Source: Favolaschia claudopus | Taxonomy: Eukaryota > Basidiomycota > Agaricomycetes > Agaricales > Mycenaceae | Assembly: GCA_037176885.1 (NCBI GenBank) | Contig: JAWWNJ010000013.1 | Coordinates: 930,001 to 994,000, forward strand | DNA: 64,000 nt | Reading direction: 5' to 3' | Shown here: one piece after another, positions 1-11,098 of the stretch | How positions within the stretch are numbered: the first letter of the stretch is position 1 | Layout of the letters: each line of letters begins with the position of its first letter | The notes under the pieces: generated by a model | Databases searched by the model: none | The model's input: only the letters and a program-made list of their open reading frames with translations | Told to the model about the DNA's origin: nothing | Program-made: the position numbers and the translations under genes

Positions 1-6
1 CCTGTC

Positions 7-93
7 GCGTAACGGTTGTGTATTCAGATCGGCGGGACGTACCGAGGGCGATTGGGTCACCGGTGTTCGATCCTGGCCTCGTCGCCTTCAGTT
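7..93 (+). repeat. tRNA-like unit 1 (B-box repeat)
   Basis: First of ten tRNA-like units. The B-box-like word GTTCGATCC lies at 65-73, is preceded by a GGTTGTGT block and followed by CTCGTCGCC and a T-rich tail. It matches the unit at 6325-6405 in inverse orientation. Known of the type: GWTCRANNC is the Pol III B-box, and SINEs often derive from tRNAs. The stem pairing is imperfect, so a working tRNA is unlikely. Confidence 0.6.
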
Positions 94-343
94 GCAGCAT
101 TTCTTTTTGCTTTTCTTTTGTTTGCCTTCTCCCAGCTGACACATCGACTGTTTTGCAACTGGTTTAGATTGCCTTTGCCTTCATCCAGGCTCCACTCATT
201 CACCTCGAGAAGACTTTCATCACTCGATGTGCGTCGCGCTAGTCCATTCACAAATCCCGATTCATCTGACGGGGGTGGATCGATTCAATTGGGATCTTAA
301 AATCTGTATCTTAATGTAATACACATGAAGTTGAGTATACAAA
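94..343 (-). repeat. Copied 3' flank of the PCMT gene, inverted
   Basis: The reverse complement resembles 5971-6330, the sequence just downstream of the intact PCMT gene, sharing runs such as TGTGTATTACATTAAGATAC and the stretch around AATCGATCCACC. A third, shorter copy is at 14880-15090. This is a segmental duplication joined to the pseudogene at 344-735. Confidence 0.75.
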
Positions 344-735
344 ATGGGACTGTGCGTCAAAGAATTGTCCTCACGGCGTAGTGTATGTCGATGTAATGTC
401 TGCGCACAACCTGGAAAGCGTCTTCACCACGGCGTTTGCTTATCCCTGTCAGTCAGTGGAATTTATAAGTCACTGCCTCAAATTTCGTTAGTGATTCGGT
501 TGTATCAAGCAGTAGACACTCGCATTAACAGACATAATCTGCGTTTGAGTCACATTTCCCTCTTCATCGTTGTCCACTTGAAATATATGCTGTACCGCTG
601 TGCCGACAGGCATGAACGTCCGACTAACAAGACCCAACTGCGGGGTGTCATTGTATGCGGAGGAACTTGTCCAACACAACGTGGGCGCGATCGACAGATT
701 CCACCGCCTGGACGAGGCATTAGGATAGGTGGCCC
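344..735 (-). pseudogene. PCMT pseudogene, inverted and internally deleted
   Basis: On the minus strand this matches the intact PCMT gene at 4960-5970: the end of intron 1 and exon 2 (VDRAHVVLDK) run directly into the region coding for TFMPVGTAVQHIFQV, then the last intron and the DKQTPW end. About 575 bp present in the intact gene, including the SAM-binding core, is missing, and exon 2 has a frameshift near the join. Introns are retained, so it is a DNA-level duplicate and not a retrocopy. No function is expected. Confidence 0.85.
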
Positions 736-1674
736 CTTTAGAAAAGTCGTTGTCGAGAGCAAGTTCAGAAAGCGGAAGCTAGGGAAGCGCCCTATCCAAA
801 TCGGGCGTTGCATGATCGAGCGGCGCAAACGATGGTCCTGGCAGATCGAACCAGTCAGCACACTCACTGGGAATTTTAACAGTCAGATAGAAGGGGCAGT
901 GGGTAGTGTATCGGTGCAGTTGTCGGTAGACTGTGCGAAAAGTCTGGAAGGAGTTCCCTGGCGCAAGTAAGCGATGTGGTCCGTCGACTTCGGCTGGCTC
1001 TTGAACGGATGACAGTGCGCTCTGGCGTTGAAGATGTTTTTTCAGTGTTTTTCTACGTCGTTACTATTTTTTTGAGGTCACGAGGAAGCCAATTCGCCGA
1101 TGTATTCCAGTAAGTGAGCAGGAGGTGAAAATTGACCCAATTCCTTGCGTAGCAGATCCCTGCATTCGAGCCCGGCAATTTTTGGCCGAATTCTGCGATG
1201 GTTTGACGAAGGTTACAGTTGGGAATTTCAAAATTACAGTTTGCAACTCGAGCACTCCTCGAGCTCAGAGCTGAGCTTAAAGTAGTCTTAAAGTACAAGC
1301 CACCTACAAGCCACCAAGGGCTGTGTTGGGTGGACTCGGACCTGGAGACTTCGAAGTTGCGTTCGAAAACCATGACGAAATATTTTGCATGCACAGAATC
1401 GACAGTGAAAGCGTTGAGCTGGATGTCTGGAAGAAAAGACTAAAAAGTTCGACCGTAAGTATCGACGAGACTGAGATCGATGACGGCATCGGCAACATGG
1501 CACATGATCAACGCGTCGCGAACACGTGATTCAAGTTTACTTTCTCCCTTTTGCCACCTTCGTCGGTCCTTCGAATGCCCGCAGGTCGTCCAACGACAAG
1601 ACAGTCAGTAAAAACTATTTGGAAATAACGGGTGCTCATCTGGTGTCTAACAGTCCTTCGAATTGAACACCAAT
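736..1674. other. Gene-free stretch before the NuSAP-like gene
   Basis: No ORF here shows splice-linked neighbours or recognisable motifs. The last part is presumably the promoter and 5' UTR of the gene starting at 1675. Confidence 0.5.
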
Positions 1675-4630
1675 ATGTCGACCACAACGCAAATCTTATT
1701 CAACTCACCAGCTCTCCATTCGCTCAAGCGGGACCAGCTAGTGAAACTCTGCAAAATACATTCCATCAAAGCAAACGGGAAGAACGTAGAGCTTGTCGAA
1801 CGCCTCAAGAGCCATGCGAAGACTCTGCCAAATGACAATCCACTTAGCGTCGCAATTCGTAGCGAGCAGGAGAACGAGCCAGTCCCAGCCGATGACGCCG
1901 AGTGCGATGAAGAATCTACACTAGAGAAGGCGTTCAATCCCAGGCCAAGTTCTCAGTGGGAGGTGGTGATGGACAGTATCATGGAGGAATCGGAGGACAG
2001 TTCATCATCGCAAGGAGGCAGTTCACAAGGGACTCTTTCGTCCCTCAAGAGCAATTCCACCCTCGCGGGTGAGTTTGGTACGGGCAGTGTTGGCTCCAAG
2101 TGTACGTCAATTTCTTTCTCTCTCTTTGTTACTTTGTTAACCTTTGTCTATTAACCTTTGTCTACCATACAGCAACGCTAACTGTCAGTTCATCCATCAG
2201 AGCCCTTGCCACTTCTCTCGGCCTTAAACGCCATGCCACAAGTGCCACAGCCGAAACAACCTCGTCCCGAGCTTCATCCAAGCTTCTATCCTCATTCCCC
2301 CTCCCACCGGCATCGGACGACCTGTCCAAACACTCGATTCCCTACGACGCGCTCCCACCACCATCCCTCACCAATCTTCAAACAGACCACTTCACTTTCG
2401 ACACCACCGACCCCGCCACCGTGGCAGCCAATCTCAATCCCAACCTCGGCACAGCGCCGCTGCCAGGACACACTCTGCGTCCTGGCGTCCCCGCGCCTGT
2501 CAACGCTCGCCTCAGTCTCGGTCTCGCGCCTCGAACACCAAGTAAGCAGGGCCCCAGTACCACCATTCGCCTCGTCTCCTTCGGCAACTCGGTCAATACC
2601 GCAACTGCTGCGTCGAGTACCAACAACAGCATGCCGCCGGTCGGGGACACACCCAACCTCAAGCCATTCAAAACAACATTTGACCTAGACCTGGGAAGTC
2701 CTACGACTCCTCTGGTGGCGTTTCCCGCGTCTATCTACCCCGCACTCCCTGCTTCCCCACCCGTTGACGACACTGAGCGTCGCATGAGCATCGAAGCGAG
2801 CACGAGCATGCATGGTCTCACCCCAGCGGTAGACGTCGACGACGACGACGCCCCCATGCCCGGCGCATTCGACGCCCCAGCGACTCCCAGCCCAAGCAAG
2901 ATCCCCAAACCGGCATTTGTATTCGGCTCGCCTTCCCCTGGCCCCGCTACATTCAGCTTCGCCATGCCCGCCAGTCCAAGCACCACAGACGCGGCGAACA
3001 AAGCGCGCGTGGCGGCGCAAGTCATGGAAGAGATGAACCGGCGCGTGTTTGGTGAGGGTGGGGTGCCGCCGACGCCCTCGGCTCGCGTTATACGCCCACT
3101 GCCCGGGAGCGCGAGTAAGAGCGGGAACAATAAAGCCGCAGGAAGGTTTGATAAGGCGCATGACCAGATGTTTGGGCGGATGGAGAGTATTGCCGATGCG
3201 GCGGCAAGGAAGGAGGGGTTGAAGAGGAAGTCGAGTGCGGTTAGTATGAGGCCTGGGGCGGCTGCGGCTGCGGAGGAGGATGACCCGCGACAAGGAAAAC
3301 GTGTACGTGTGGATGATGCTGGCGGGGATGGTAAAGCCCATGCACCTGCAGCCGCGGAAGCTGAGGCAAAACAGAAGGAGAGGGAGAAAGAAGCTGTTCG
3401 GAGGAAGTTGGAACTTAGTCGCGCACGAAGGAGGAGCAGCGCTGCTGCTGGCGGACGACGAGTCAGTGGACGTGTCAGCGGTGCTGGAGTTTTGGGTAAG
3501 TTTTTCCCATTTCATAGTCATTTCTACGAGTAACGGATGACTTGTTAGTTAAACCTAAACCCTCAGCTTCCCGCGGAAGGTTTGGATTCTTTGCGGGTGC
3601 TGCGAAGCTTGTCCAGGGTGTCTGGGGCGGTGGCAAGAAAGCTGCCGCACCAGCGCCGAAAGCTCCCGCCGCCAGCACGTTCAAGACAGAGCCAGTGAAG
3701 CCGGCAGGGAAGGCCAATGTCGCAAAGACCGGGTCCATGGGCCCACCCCCAGCTCCCAGCGCGAATAACGCCGCCAATCAGAGCCTGCGGCCTCCCTCTC
3801 TTCGGAGCGTCGTCAGCGCACGAAGCACTGCAGCTGGTCGTGCGCGCTCGCCGTTGCCGTCCTCATTTGCACCCTCCGCGACTGCGTCATCTAAATCCAC
3901 AGCGTCATCTGTGCGGACAAGGAACTCCTCCATCGCGGGTGCATCCTCCGTTGGGACGCGTACATCATCCGCTGCGGGGTCGATGGGAACGCGTAGCTCG
4001 TTGCGTGTTGGGTCGCTTGGTACGCGTGGAAGTATCTCTTCAACAAGTAAATCCAGCACCCCGAGCTCGACGGTGGATTCTCAGAGGAAGACTGGGACTG
4101 GGGGACGGCCTTCTTCGAGACTCCTTGCGCCGACGGCGAGTTCGCTGGCTAAGATGAATGGGTCGCCTTCGCCCGGGGCGCTGGCCGCCGTGCAGGAGAA
4201 GCAGCAGGATAGTTCGAGCGCGACGGATGTCGTCGCCACTCCTGCGGCGAATTCTTCAACTACTGGCACAGCTCGCGGCAAAGGCAAACTCCTCCCCGCG
4301 CGCAAACCGCGTATCTCGCGGTCTCGTGTCATCGCGAAGCTCGCGTCGCAGCGGGTTGCGTCTGGGTCCTCGATTGCTTCCGCTGCCTCTGCGGCGTCGT
4401 CGCGGAAGAGCTTTGGCGGTGGGCGAACACGGTCGAGTCTCGGTGCGAAAGCGCAGAGGGGGAGTTTTGCGGGGATGAAGAATGCTGGAGGCGCGTCGGG
4501 TGGGATTGGGATGGTGTTGGATGCGAAGAAGCGGGCGAGGCAGAGTGAGTATTACGCCAGGAGAAAGAGTCGGGCTAGTCAGCCTGGGAAACTGGCTGAT
4601 GTTGGGGAGGCCATGCAGGTCGATTCGTGA
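1675..4630 (+). CDS. SAP-domain, NuSAP-like protein
   Basis: Three exons, 1675-2101, 2173-3495 and 3549-4630, give about 943 residues; GTGAGT at 2069 is an equally in-phase alternative first donor. Residues about 5-45 form a SAP-type helix-turn-helix (SLKRDQLVKLCKIHSIKANG), a motif that binds DNA. A segment near residue 480 (FDKAHDQMFGRMESI) resembles the conserved motif of NuSAP, a microtubule- and chromatin-binding mitotic protein. The rest is long, Ser/Pro/Ala-rich, disordered and increasingly basic towards the C-terminus, as expected for nucleic-acid or microtubule binding. The SAP call is firm. The NuSAP link rests on one short motif plus architecture. Alternative: another SAP nuclear protein. 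Confidence 0.8.
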
Positions 4631-4959
4631 ACGGTTTCAACTCTTCTGTCTTCGTTTGATCTTTTTGACGCTTGAAGCTTGACGGCGGAGAGAGATCTCC
4701 CAGACCGATAGCTTGATCTACAGATATTTTCCACCATTTATCTTTTTGCCATCTCGTTCCCAATTCTTGTATCCACTACTAGTCGCTATGATACTTTTTG
4801 TATGAATGTAGCACACCATATACTTAGTCAAATCGTCCTTGAAGCTTGAAGCTCAATTTGGCTGCCTGGTGTGAAATTTCGAAGTTCGTTTTCCACAAAC
4901 GTCACGATGAGATTCGCTCTTACCTTCTACTTGACTTCATCCTCCAACTTCCGCCAACA
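4631..4959. other. Intergenic between NuSAP-like gene and PCMT
   Basis: Holds the 3' UTR of one gene and the promoter of the next. No coding signal was seen. A CT- and CA-rich leader directly precedes the PCMT ATG. Confidence 0.5.
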
Positions 4960-5970
4960 ATGGCCTGGCGCTGCAGCGGAAAAACTAACCGTGAACTCAT
5001 TGAGAACCTCATGAAATCCAAGATCCTAGGCTTGAATGAAGGACAGCACGACCGTATCTCGCATGTCTGTCGCTCTTGGACCACGACCACAAATCTACGT
5101 AGTACCTATCCTAATGTCTCTTCCAGGCGATGGAATCTGTCGATCGCGCCCACTTTGTGCTGGACAAGTCCTCCGCATATAATGACTCTCCGCAGTTGGG
5201 TCTTTGTTCTCTACCAGGTATAGTCTCGAGATGAATGAGTTGGCTTGGATGTAAAGGTCAATCGGCCATGGTGCGACTATAAGCGCCCCGCATATGCACG
5301 CGTATGCTATCGACCATCTTCTGCCGTTTCTGCGCCCAGGTGCCAGGGTGCTTGATGTTGGGAGCGGGTCGGGGTATCTTTGTGCGGTGCTTCATCATCT
5401 TGTCTCTCCTCCGTCCGCTGCCGAGGAGGGGCAGAAGACAGGAAAGGTTGTAGCGATCGATCATATTCCCGAGTTGGTGGATTGGTCGCTTGAGAATTTG
5501 AAGAAGGAGGAGACGACGAAGTTGGCGGTGGAGAAGGGGCAGATTGAGGTGTATGCGGGGGACGGGAGACAGGGTAATGGTTTCTTCAAATTTTTCGTCC
5601 TTCGTTTCACATATGATCTTTATATCAAGGGTACTCAAGCGAGGGTGAGTAGTATCTCTCGTTCGAGGAATGCATTTTTCGCTGACAATATATCACAGGT
5701 CCGTTCGACGCAATTCATGTCGGCGCTGCTGCCCCGACCATCCCCGAACCCCTCGTCTCACAGCTCGCCCGCCCTGGTCGGATGTTCATCCCTGTTGGCA
5801 CAGCAGTGCAGCATATATTTCAAGTGGACAAGGATGAAGAGGGAAATGTGACTCAAACGCAGATTATGTCTGTTAATGTGAGTGTCTACTGCTTGGTACA
5901 ACCGAATCACTGACGAAATTCGAGGCAGTATGTTCCGCTGACTGACAGGGATAAGCAAACGCCGTGGTGA
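4960..5970 (+). CDS. Protein-L-isoaspartate O-methyltransferase (PCMT/PIMT)
   Basis: Repairs isoaspartyl residues in aged proteins by SAM-dependent methylation. Six exons: 4960-5064, 5127-5194, 5257-5573, 5630-5644, 5699-5877 and 5929-5970, giving 241 residues, the usual family length. Seen in order: start MAWRCSGKTN; DRAHFV and YNDSPQSIGHGATISAPHMH, the isoaspartate-recognition segment; VLDVGSGSGYL, the SAM-binding motif I; AIDHIPELV; GDGRQGYSSEGPFDAIHVGAA; C-terminal YVPLTDRDKQTPW. Exon 4 is only 15 nt but is required to keep frame and family sequence. An inverted broken copy lies at 344-735. Its 3' flank is followed directly by the RIL-A module. Cytosolic, probably constitutive. Confidence 0.95.
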
Positions 5971-6324
5971 AGACGGCTTCCAGGTTGTGCGCAGACGACA
6001 TTACATCGACATACACGAACCCGTGAGGACAATTCTTGACGCACAGTCTCATTTTGGATACTCGATCTCATGTGTATTACATTAAGATACGGATTTTAAG
6101 ATCCCAACTGACCCGATCCACGAGATGAATCAGGATTCGTGAATGGACCGAGTCTTGACAGGCTTGTCAAGGCGACTGAGTGAAGGTGGGGTGAAGACAA
6201 AGGCAAAGGAATTCCGAATCGGTTACAAAATTCCTCGTTTGAGCGATGCTTGCTCGAAGTCGACGTGCCAGGGATCCGGGACAAGGTATGGGGGAAAAAA
6301 AGCAAAAAGAAACAGTGTACGGAG
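5971..6324 (+). repeat. PCMT 3' flank, parent copy of a dispersed segment
   Basis: This sequence recurs inverted at 94-343 and, in part, directly at 14880-15090. All three share blocks such as GATGAATCAGG and the GAGCG.TGCTTGCTCGAA region. It has no coding potential of its own and marks a segment duplicated together with PCMT and the RIL module. Confidence 0.75.
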
Positions 6325-6405
6325 GGCAAAGTACGGATCGAACACCGGTGACCCAATCGCCCTCGGTTGGCCCTATCCTTCAACACAACCGTTACACAAA
6401 CGGTA
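6325..6405 (-). repeat. tRNA-like unit 2, upstream of RIL-A
   Basis: On the minus strand the B-box GTTCGATCC lies at 6335-6343, preceded by GGGTCACCGGT and, further up, AACGGTTGTGT. It points away from RIL-A, whose ATG is about 220 bp from the B-box. Same family as the units at 7-93 and elsewhere. Confidence 0.65.
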
Positions 6406-6461
6406 CACGAAAGCTTTCAACGTTTTGTATGTATGATGCAGTGCGGGGTAGTTTGCGCGGC

Positions 6462-6467
6462 TATATT
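6462..6467 (+). promoter_or_regulatory. Possible TATA element of RIL-A
   Basis: TATATT lies 98 bp before the RIL-A ATG in a position like the clearer TATA boxes of RIL-B, D, E and F. It is weaker than those. Confidence 0.3.
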
Positions 6468-6559
6468 ATCTGGCCATCAGACTCCGCAAACGCCATTCTT
6501 CTTTGCTTCTGACCTTGACCTCGACGTTCAATTACACGCACTTGCTTCTGCCCGCAACG

Positions 6560-7889
6560 ATGCCTGACTTCGATACATATATCAAACGCGCCGTCCACAA
6601 CGCAACTCGCCAAGTCCACCCCGACTTCCCTCAGCACCTTGCCGCGATTCAATTTAGTGCACGCGCCACGGGAGACGAGGTTCTCAACCCGCGGGCACTG
6701 GGCGAGTTAACGGTCACGGTGTTCACTTATAGGTTTATCGTTGGGTCGAACATTCCGTTGTTTCTCTACCCTGTACGCTGTCTTCGGAATCCTCTCCTCG
6801 TCGAATTGACACCAGTCCGTAGGTCGTGAAGACGCATGTGCTATGTGCAAAGATGTATCATGCTCTTCTCCGCACTCATTGGACCTCCATTCATGAAGAC
6901 GACTCGCCCGACTTGATGTATTTGTTCTTGGGCATAATGCGCTTGCACTCCGAATCGCGGGCCGCAACCTGGTTATCTGAAGTGTTGGGTCCACTCATCG
7001 AAGCGGTCGTCTCAGGCTACACTCATTATCTCTGGTGCGTCTTGCTGCTGCCAGTGCTTCCCGTGTATACAGCTGTACCTAACGTCACACAGCAAAGCAG
7101 ACGAACTTCAGATCTTACGCCGAGAAAAGAAGGATGAGGACAGGGTAGGACAATTACAGAAGGGTTTGGCTTTGCTTTATCTGTGCATTGTATCTGATTG
7201 TTGACGTTTTCTCCCAGTCGCCAGCCTTCTGTGTCAGATTACGCCCTCAACACCTACGACCGAAGGTCAAGTCGAAGTTTCCCCCGTGCAAAGTGTCCCT
7301 CAACGCATCTTCGACGACGACACTGTCTCAGAACAAGCTCAAGCGCAGCCGGAACAACCGTCTCAAGATATTGCTCAACAACAAGACCCGTCCGCCGTGG
7401 CTTCGGCATCTGAGGTCGACGTTGCCGACGAAGAGGAGATCGAAACCGCTCTACGTTTGCGGGACTGTCCTAGGCCTCAAGCCGACAACGAACAACAGTC
7501 TCTTCCTCGTCGGTTGTTCAAAACGGCGCATCGGGTAAGTATATTCATTCGTATTACTTGCGCTCATATGCATCCCACTTACAATGAAATAGACCGTTTC
7601 AGCAGTGGCCATTAGAACACGATACCAGCTCCGCGCGGTCCGCAAAGTATTCTCTGGCGGGGACATCCTCAGCTCATACGTCGAAGGCTTCCAGTCAGTT
7701 TTCGGCATCGGTCAAGCCCCCGTCGTCAACTCGCACATTTTTCGACGATCTCCTGCACCGTCTCCTCCACGGCACCGTCCTCTGTTACCCAAGCGCAACA
7801 CATCGCGCGCCGGAGATTACAAGCTGCATCAGCCATTAACCCAAGGTATCAAGGCGGAATCCCGCAAGGCGCGCATATACGCATCGTGA
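6560..7889 (+). CDS. RIL-A: RNase III-like family protein
   Basis: Five exons, 6560-6772, 6823-7034, 7093-7163, 7218-7534 and 7593-7889, give 369 residues with no internal stop; intron phases are 0, 2, 1, 0 as in the paralogues. Residues 1-140 carry the family block ending WLSEVLGPLIEAVVSGYTHYL; an upstream ALGEL segment sits where RNase III has its GD signature (inference). Then come a short charged exon, an acidic middle (VDVADEEEIETALRL), the conserved LFKTAHR just before the last intron, and the basic tail with NTSRAGDYKLH and ARIYAS. No function is known to me. The in-frame stop near 7199 falls in intron 3. Sits downstream of PCMT behind a tRNA-like unit. Confidence 0.8.
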
Positions 7890-8515
7890 AGTCCCTAGGC
7901 ACCTACGATGGTCTCATTCAAGTACACCGCCCCCGCAGTTCACCACACATCCTATTTTGCTTGGCAGCGTTCTCGTTCCTGCAACCTCTTCCAGCGCGTC
8001 TCTGCCTTTCGTCTCCATTCATCATCTACCACGCGGCCATCAGCTCTTGAACACTTCGACGGCTGGATTGGACTCGCTCCCCATCGGCTTCGATACATAT
8101 ACTATCCCATGACCCTCGAACGGGATGTCCTTTCCCATTTTGATATGTCTGGACTCCTTGCTTTTTTTCGCCGCACCTGGGACTTTATATTTTTGTATCT
8201 CGGTTGCATGGATTTACATATGAATTTGTCAGTACACAGTCGCGACTCGTCAATGTATCACCTCAATTATTACTTGACTTTTTCGCGCGTATTGGACCGC
8301 TGAGTACGATTGTATGGAAAAAAGACGGGGGTGGTGTTCCACAGTACCTAGAATGTGTGCAACGCTCCAGGTCAGAGTTGCGAGTTGCCAGCAGGTTGCG
8401 TGCAATGTTTAAGAAACAGAGCTGTATTGTCGCGGTTAAATAAGCAGAGAATGAAACTCGCTATAAAAGATCTAGATATAATTCGCGACAATATGAGGCG
8501 CAGAAAACGGCCACC
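7890..8515. other. Gene-free stretch after RIL-A
   Basis: Presumed 3' UTR and spacer. Open frames here lack splice partners and motifs. Confidence 0.45.
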
Positions 8516-9245
8516 TCAGTTGGCCAGCTTACTGCTGGCCCAACGCCATGCCTTTGAGCTCTTCCCCCGGTCCACCGTCTGGCGTCTCAATCGAAGCGCT
8601 AATATTCCCGATGAACCGCCCATACACCGGATTGACAGCTGCATCTTATGAACGTCAGCCTCCATCCTCCCCTTGTCTGACCCAAGATCTAAAGAGATAT
8701 GATACCCAGCGGGATTGGGGTTATTCACCACAGGTGGATACATGCTGCTATTTCCAGGGCCTGTGGGACGGACTGAGATGCTGTTTGGGGCGCAGCTCGC
8801 GGTGACGATCTTTCCGTTTTGCGCGAGGTATACCGAGACAAACTCTGTGCCGGTGCGGTCGAGGAAGTCGAACCAGACGAGGGAGTAGGGTCCGACGTGA
8901 GCATGACCCCAGTATCAAGAAGCGACGTGGGGGGAAAGGCTCGCCGCTCCAATTCTGCGCGAGGCGTTAGTGGATACAAGTTCATTGATGAGGTTTCTCA
9001 AAGCACTTTGTTGTGGTATCCGATTCCCTGGTAGGTAGGTAGGTAGGTGGATTACACGGCACGGTCCCGCTCAGGAACGCGGCGCGCCGGACCCAAGGAG
9101 TATCAGAGGTTACATAGGCACTGAAATCGAGCCTGCCCATTGACGACGAGATCGACGGAGGCTTTGGAATCAGGGATCGCGTTGGCCCATCCGATGTGCG
9201 GGGCGACCTCAAGGGTCTGGCCCGCCTGAACTGGGCTACAAGGAA
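8516..9245 (-). pseudogene. AttH/CrtC-like (Diels-Alderase-type) gene remnant
   Basis: Minus-strand pieces read like the C-terminal half of the fungal AttH/hydroxyneurosporene-synthase family: APHIGWANAIPDSKASVDLV, then GIGYHNK-NWSGEPF across a good 52-nt intron, then YWGHAHVGPYSLVWFDFLDR, GKIVTASCAPNSISVRP, and ISLDLGSDKG. The NW..PF exon start and the YWGHAHVG stretch are one base out of frame, and another shift separates ISLDLGSDKG from the ending VYGRFIGNISASIE. The N-terminal half is absent. I therefore call it a decayed fragment. Such proteins shape secondary metabolites; the neighbouring acyltransferase and P450 may be what is left of a pathway (inference). Confidence 0.65.
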
Positions 9246-9817
9246 GATGAGCGGGAGCTACCTTGATACTCGAGTGTAATATCAGATGGTGGCGCCGCTT
9301 AGAATTGGAAGACCTGGCGGCCTTGAGAAATTTTCGCGAGGAAGGAAGGAAGGAAGATACTGAGGAGGCCCACGCGTGCCATTATGAGTTCGTCAATAGT
9401 TTAGGTGCACTTGGTATATATACCAGGAGTCGACATAGTGATTTCTGCACTGCACAACGGGCCGTGCTCTTTAAAATTTCTCATTTGTGCTCTGCGTTGA
9501 AGTCTGAACATCCAAGTAGCCAGGCCAAGATTTTGAACGCTCGTGCAGGATTGAAGAGGGTTACGGTACACAGAATTTGGCGGTTACAAATCGAAAACGC
9601 CGCCGGAACATGAATGAGCAGCAAATCCCGATGCATCGCAGGCTGCGCCGCCGCCAAAATTCAGGATCGGCAGAGGAAATGGGTGCCTGATTTGCGAATT
9701 GAGATGGCCGTCTTCACCATTTTCGTTTCAGACTTGTCATTTGATTGAACACGGGCGGTTTGATGCAGCCTAGCTAGGCCTAGCTGCTGCCGATTCTCGT
9801 TTATACCGTCGGTCAAT
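9246..9817. other. Gene-free stretch with a short palindrome
   Basis: Contains the palindrome-like GGTATATATACC around 9414-9425. No coding signal seen. Confidence 0.4.
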
Positions 9818-11098
9818 CTACGCCTTCAACATATCCTCAACCTCACTCTCCACCCCCCGACAAATCTCCTCAGGCTTGACCAGCTCCCGATCCGCACTAA
9901 TGCTCACATTCACCTTCCCCCGATAACTATACGCCGCGACCATCACCCCAATCGTCTGCCACACACTCGCATGCATCCGCAAATCCACGACCTCGAGCCC
10001 GCCAATGAACAACGTCTTCGCGGGCCCAGTGATATTCGTGATAATCGTCGTCACCTCCCTCGCGCGGCCGTCATCCAACGCTTTCTGCCGTCGCGCAGGG
10101 GACATGTACCCCGCGAGGTTGTACGAGACCTCCCCAATGCGCCCGCGCCAGCCCTTCTTGACGCGGTCCATCGTGGTGCGCACGTCCGCGTAGCGCGCCG
10201 CCACGGTGGAGAGGTGGGTGGGAAGGCGGATGGTGACGAAGCCGAAGAAGTTGCCGAGGGTGACGATGTTGGCTTTGGTGGGCGGAGGGCGCGTGCCGCC
10301 GACAGCGATGCCGGCCATGACGGGGATGGAGGAGGGGTCGTCGTTGTGGGCGAGCATGTAGCGGCGGAGGGCGCCGGAGACGGCGGCGACGAGGACGTCG
10401 TTGAGGGTGCCGCCGCCGTTGCGGCGCGCGATGGATTTGAGTGTAGGGAGTGTGGGCGGGTTTTGGAGGGATGCGAGTGAGGTGAGGCGGGCGGGGTGGG
10501 CGCGTTTGAGGCTGTAGAGTGGGGCGAGCGGGGGGACGGCGTTGCGGACAAAGTCGAGAATGTTTGAGATGATGCCGGCTTTTGAGGCTGTTTTCGGTTT
10601 CGGGGGTGGTGTTGGGGTGGAGGAGGAGGAAGAGGAAGAGGTGGCCTCGGGATCGGCGAGCTGCTCGAGCAGGGTGGTTATGCTTGCTGCATCCGCGACG
10701 CCATGATGAACTCTCCAGAAAAGCATGCTCCCCTTTCCGTCTCCGCGCTGAAGCAGCGTGATATCCCAGGGCGGACGGTCTCCGCCGTCCAAATCGACAG
10801 GGGTGCTCATCTTATCGTCAAGCACGCTTCTCAGCTCTTCCTCGCTGTTCACATGTTGTTCCCGTATGTGGGCTTTGAGGTCGACGGCGGGGCAAGTCTC
10901 GAAGTGGGGTGCCTGGTTGGGTAGTGCGACGATGCGCTGGGACAGGCGCGGGATGGGTAGGAGGCGTTGTGAGGCTAGGGCTGTGAGTGTGGGAAGTGAG
11001 AGGCGGCTGGAGAGGTCGACGGAGAGGAAGCCCATTGCGTGGCGTTGGCCGACGAACCATCTGTCGGCGCCGCGTAGGGTTTCGCGGACGACAGCCAT
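9818..11098 (-). CDS. WS/DGAT-type O-acyltransferase
   Basis: Single-exon ORF of 426 residues. It resembles the wax ester synthase/diacylglycerol acyltransferase family, which esterifies long-chain alcohols or diacylglycerol with acyl-CoA. Seen: MLFWRVHHGVADAAS, an HHxxxD active-site motif with Ala where Gly is usual; GGGTLNDVLVAAVSGALRRYM, the central 'ND' motif; LGNFFGFVTIRLP; and a C-terminal NITGPAKTLFIGG. A Ser-rich linker near residue 155 separates the two halves. The N-terminus is shorter than in bacterial enzymes. It is divergent from the P450 gene at 11365 with 266 bp between start codons, so the two may be co-regulated (inference). Confidence 0.85.
   Translation of the reverse strand: MAVVRETLRGADRWFVGQRHAMGFLSVDLSSRLSLPTLTALASQRLLPIPRLSQRIVALPNQAPHFETCPAVDLKAHIREQHVNSEEELRSVLDDKMSTPVDLDGGDRPPWDITLLQRGDGKGSMLFWRVHHGVADAASITTLLEQLADPEATSSSSSSSTPTPPPKPKTASKAGIISNILDFVRNAVPPLAPLYSLKRAHPARLTSLASLQNPPTLPTLKSIARRNGGGTLNDVLVAAVSGALRRYMLAHNDDPSSIPVMAGIAVGGTRPPPTKANIVTLGNFFGFVTIRLPTHLSTVAARYADVRTTMDRVKKGWRGRIGEVSYNLAGYMSPARRQKALDDGRAREVTTIITNITGPAKTLFIGGLEVVDLRMHASVWQTIGVMVAAYSYRGKVNVSISADRELVKPEEICRGVESEVEDMLKA

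Noticed and set aside
2685..3521. 278-codon antisense frame over the SAP gene
   Set aside because: It overlaps a well-supported coding exon in its GC-rich part and has no domain or start context.
7190..7220. In-frame stop and a membrane-like stretch in RIL-A
   Set aside because: The hydrophobic reading (also seen in B, C and D) is intron 3 translated; the GT...AG ends and phase match in all four genes and remove the stop.
10051..10551. Long minus- and plus-strand frames inside the acyltransferase gene
   Set aside because: They are low-complexity Ser/Thr/Pro or Arg/Gly readings of a GC-rich gene in wrong frames, with no motifs.
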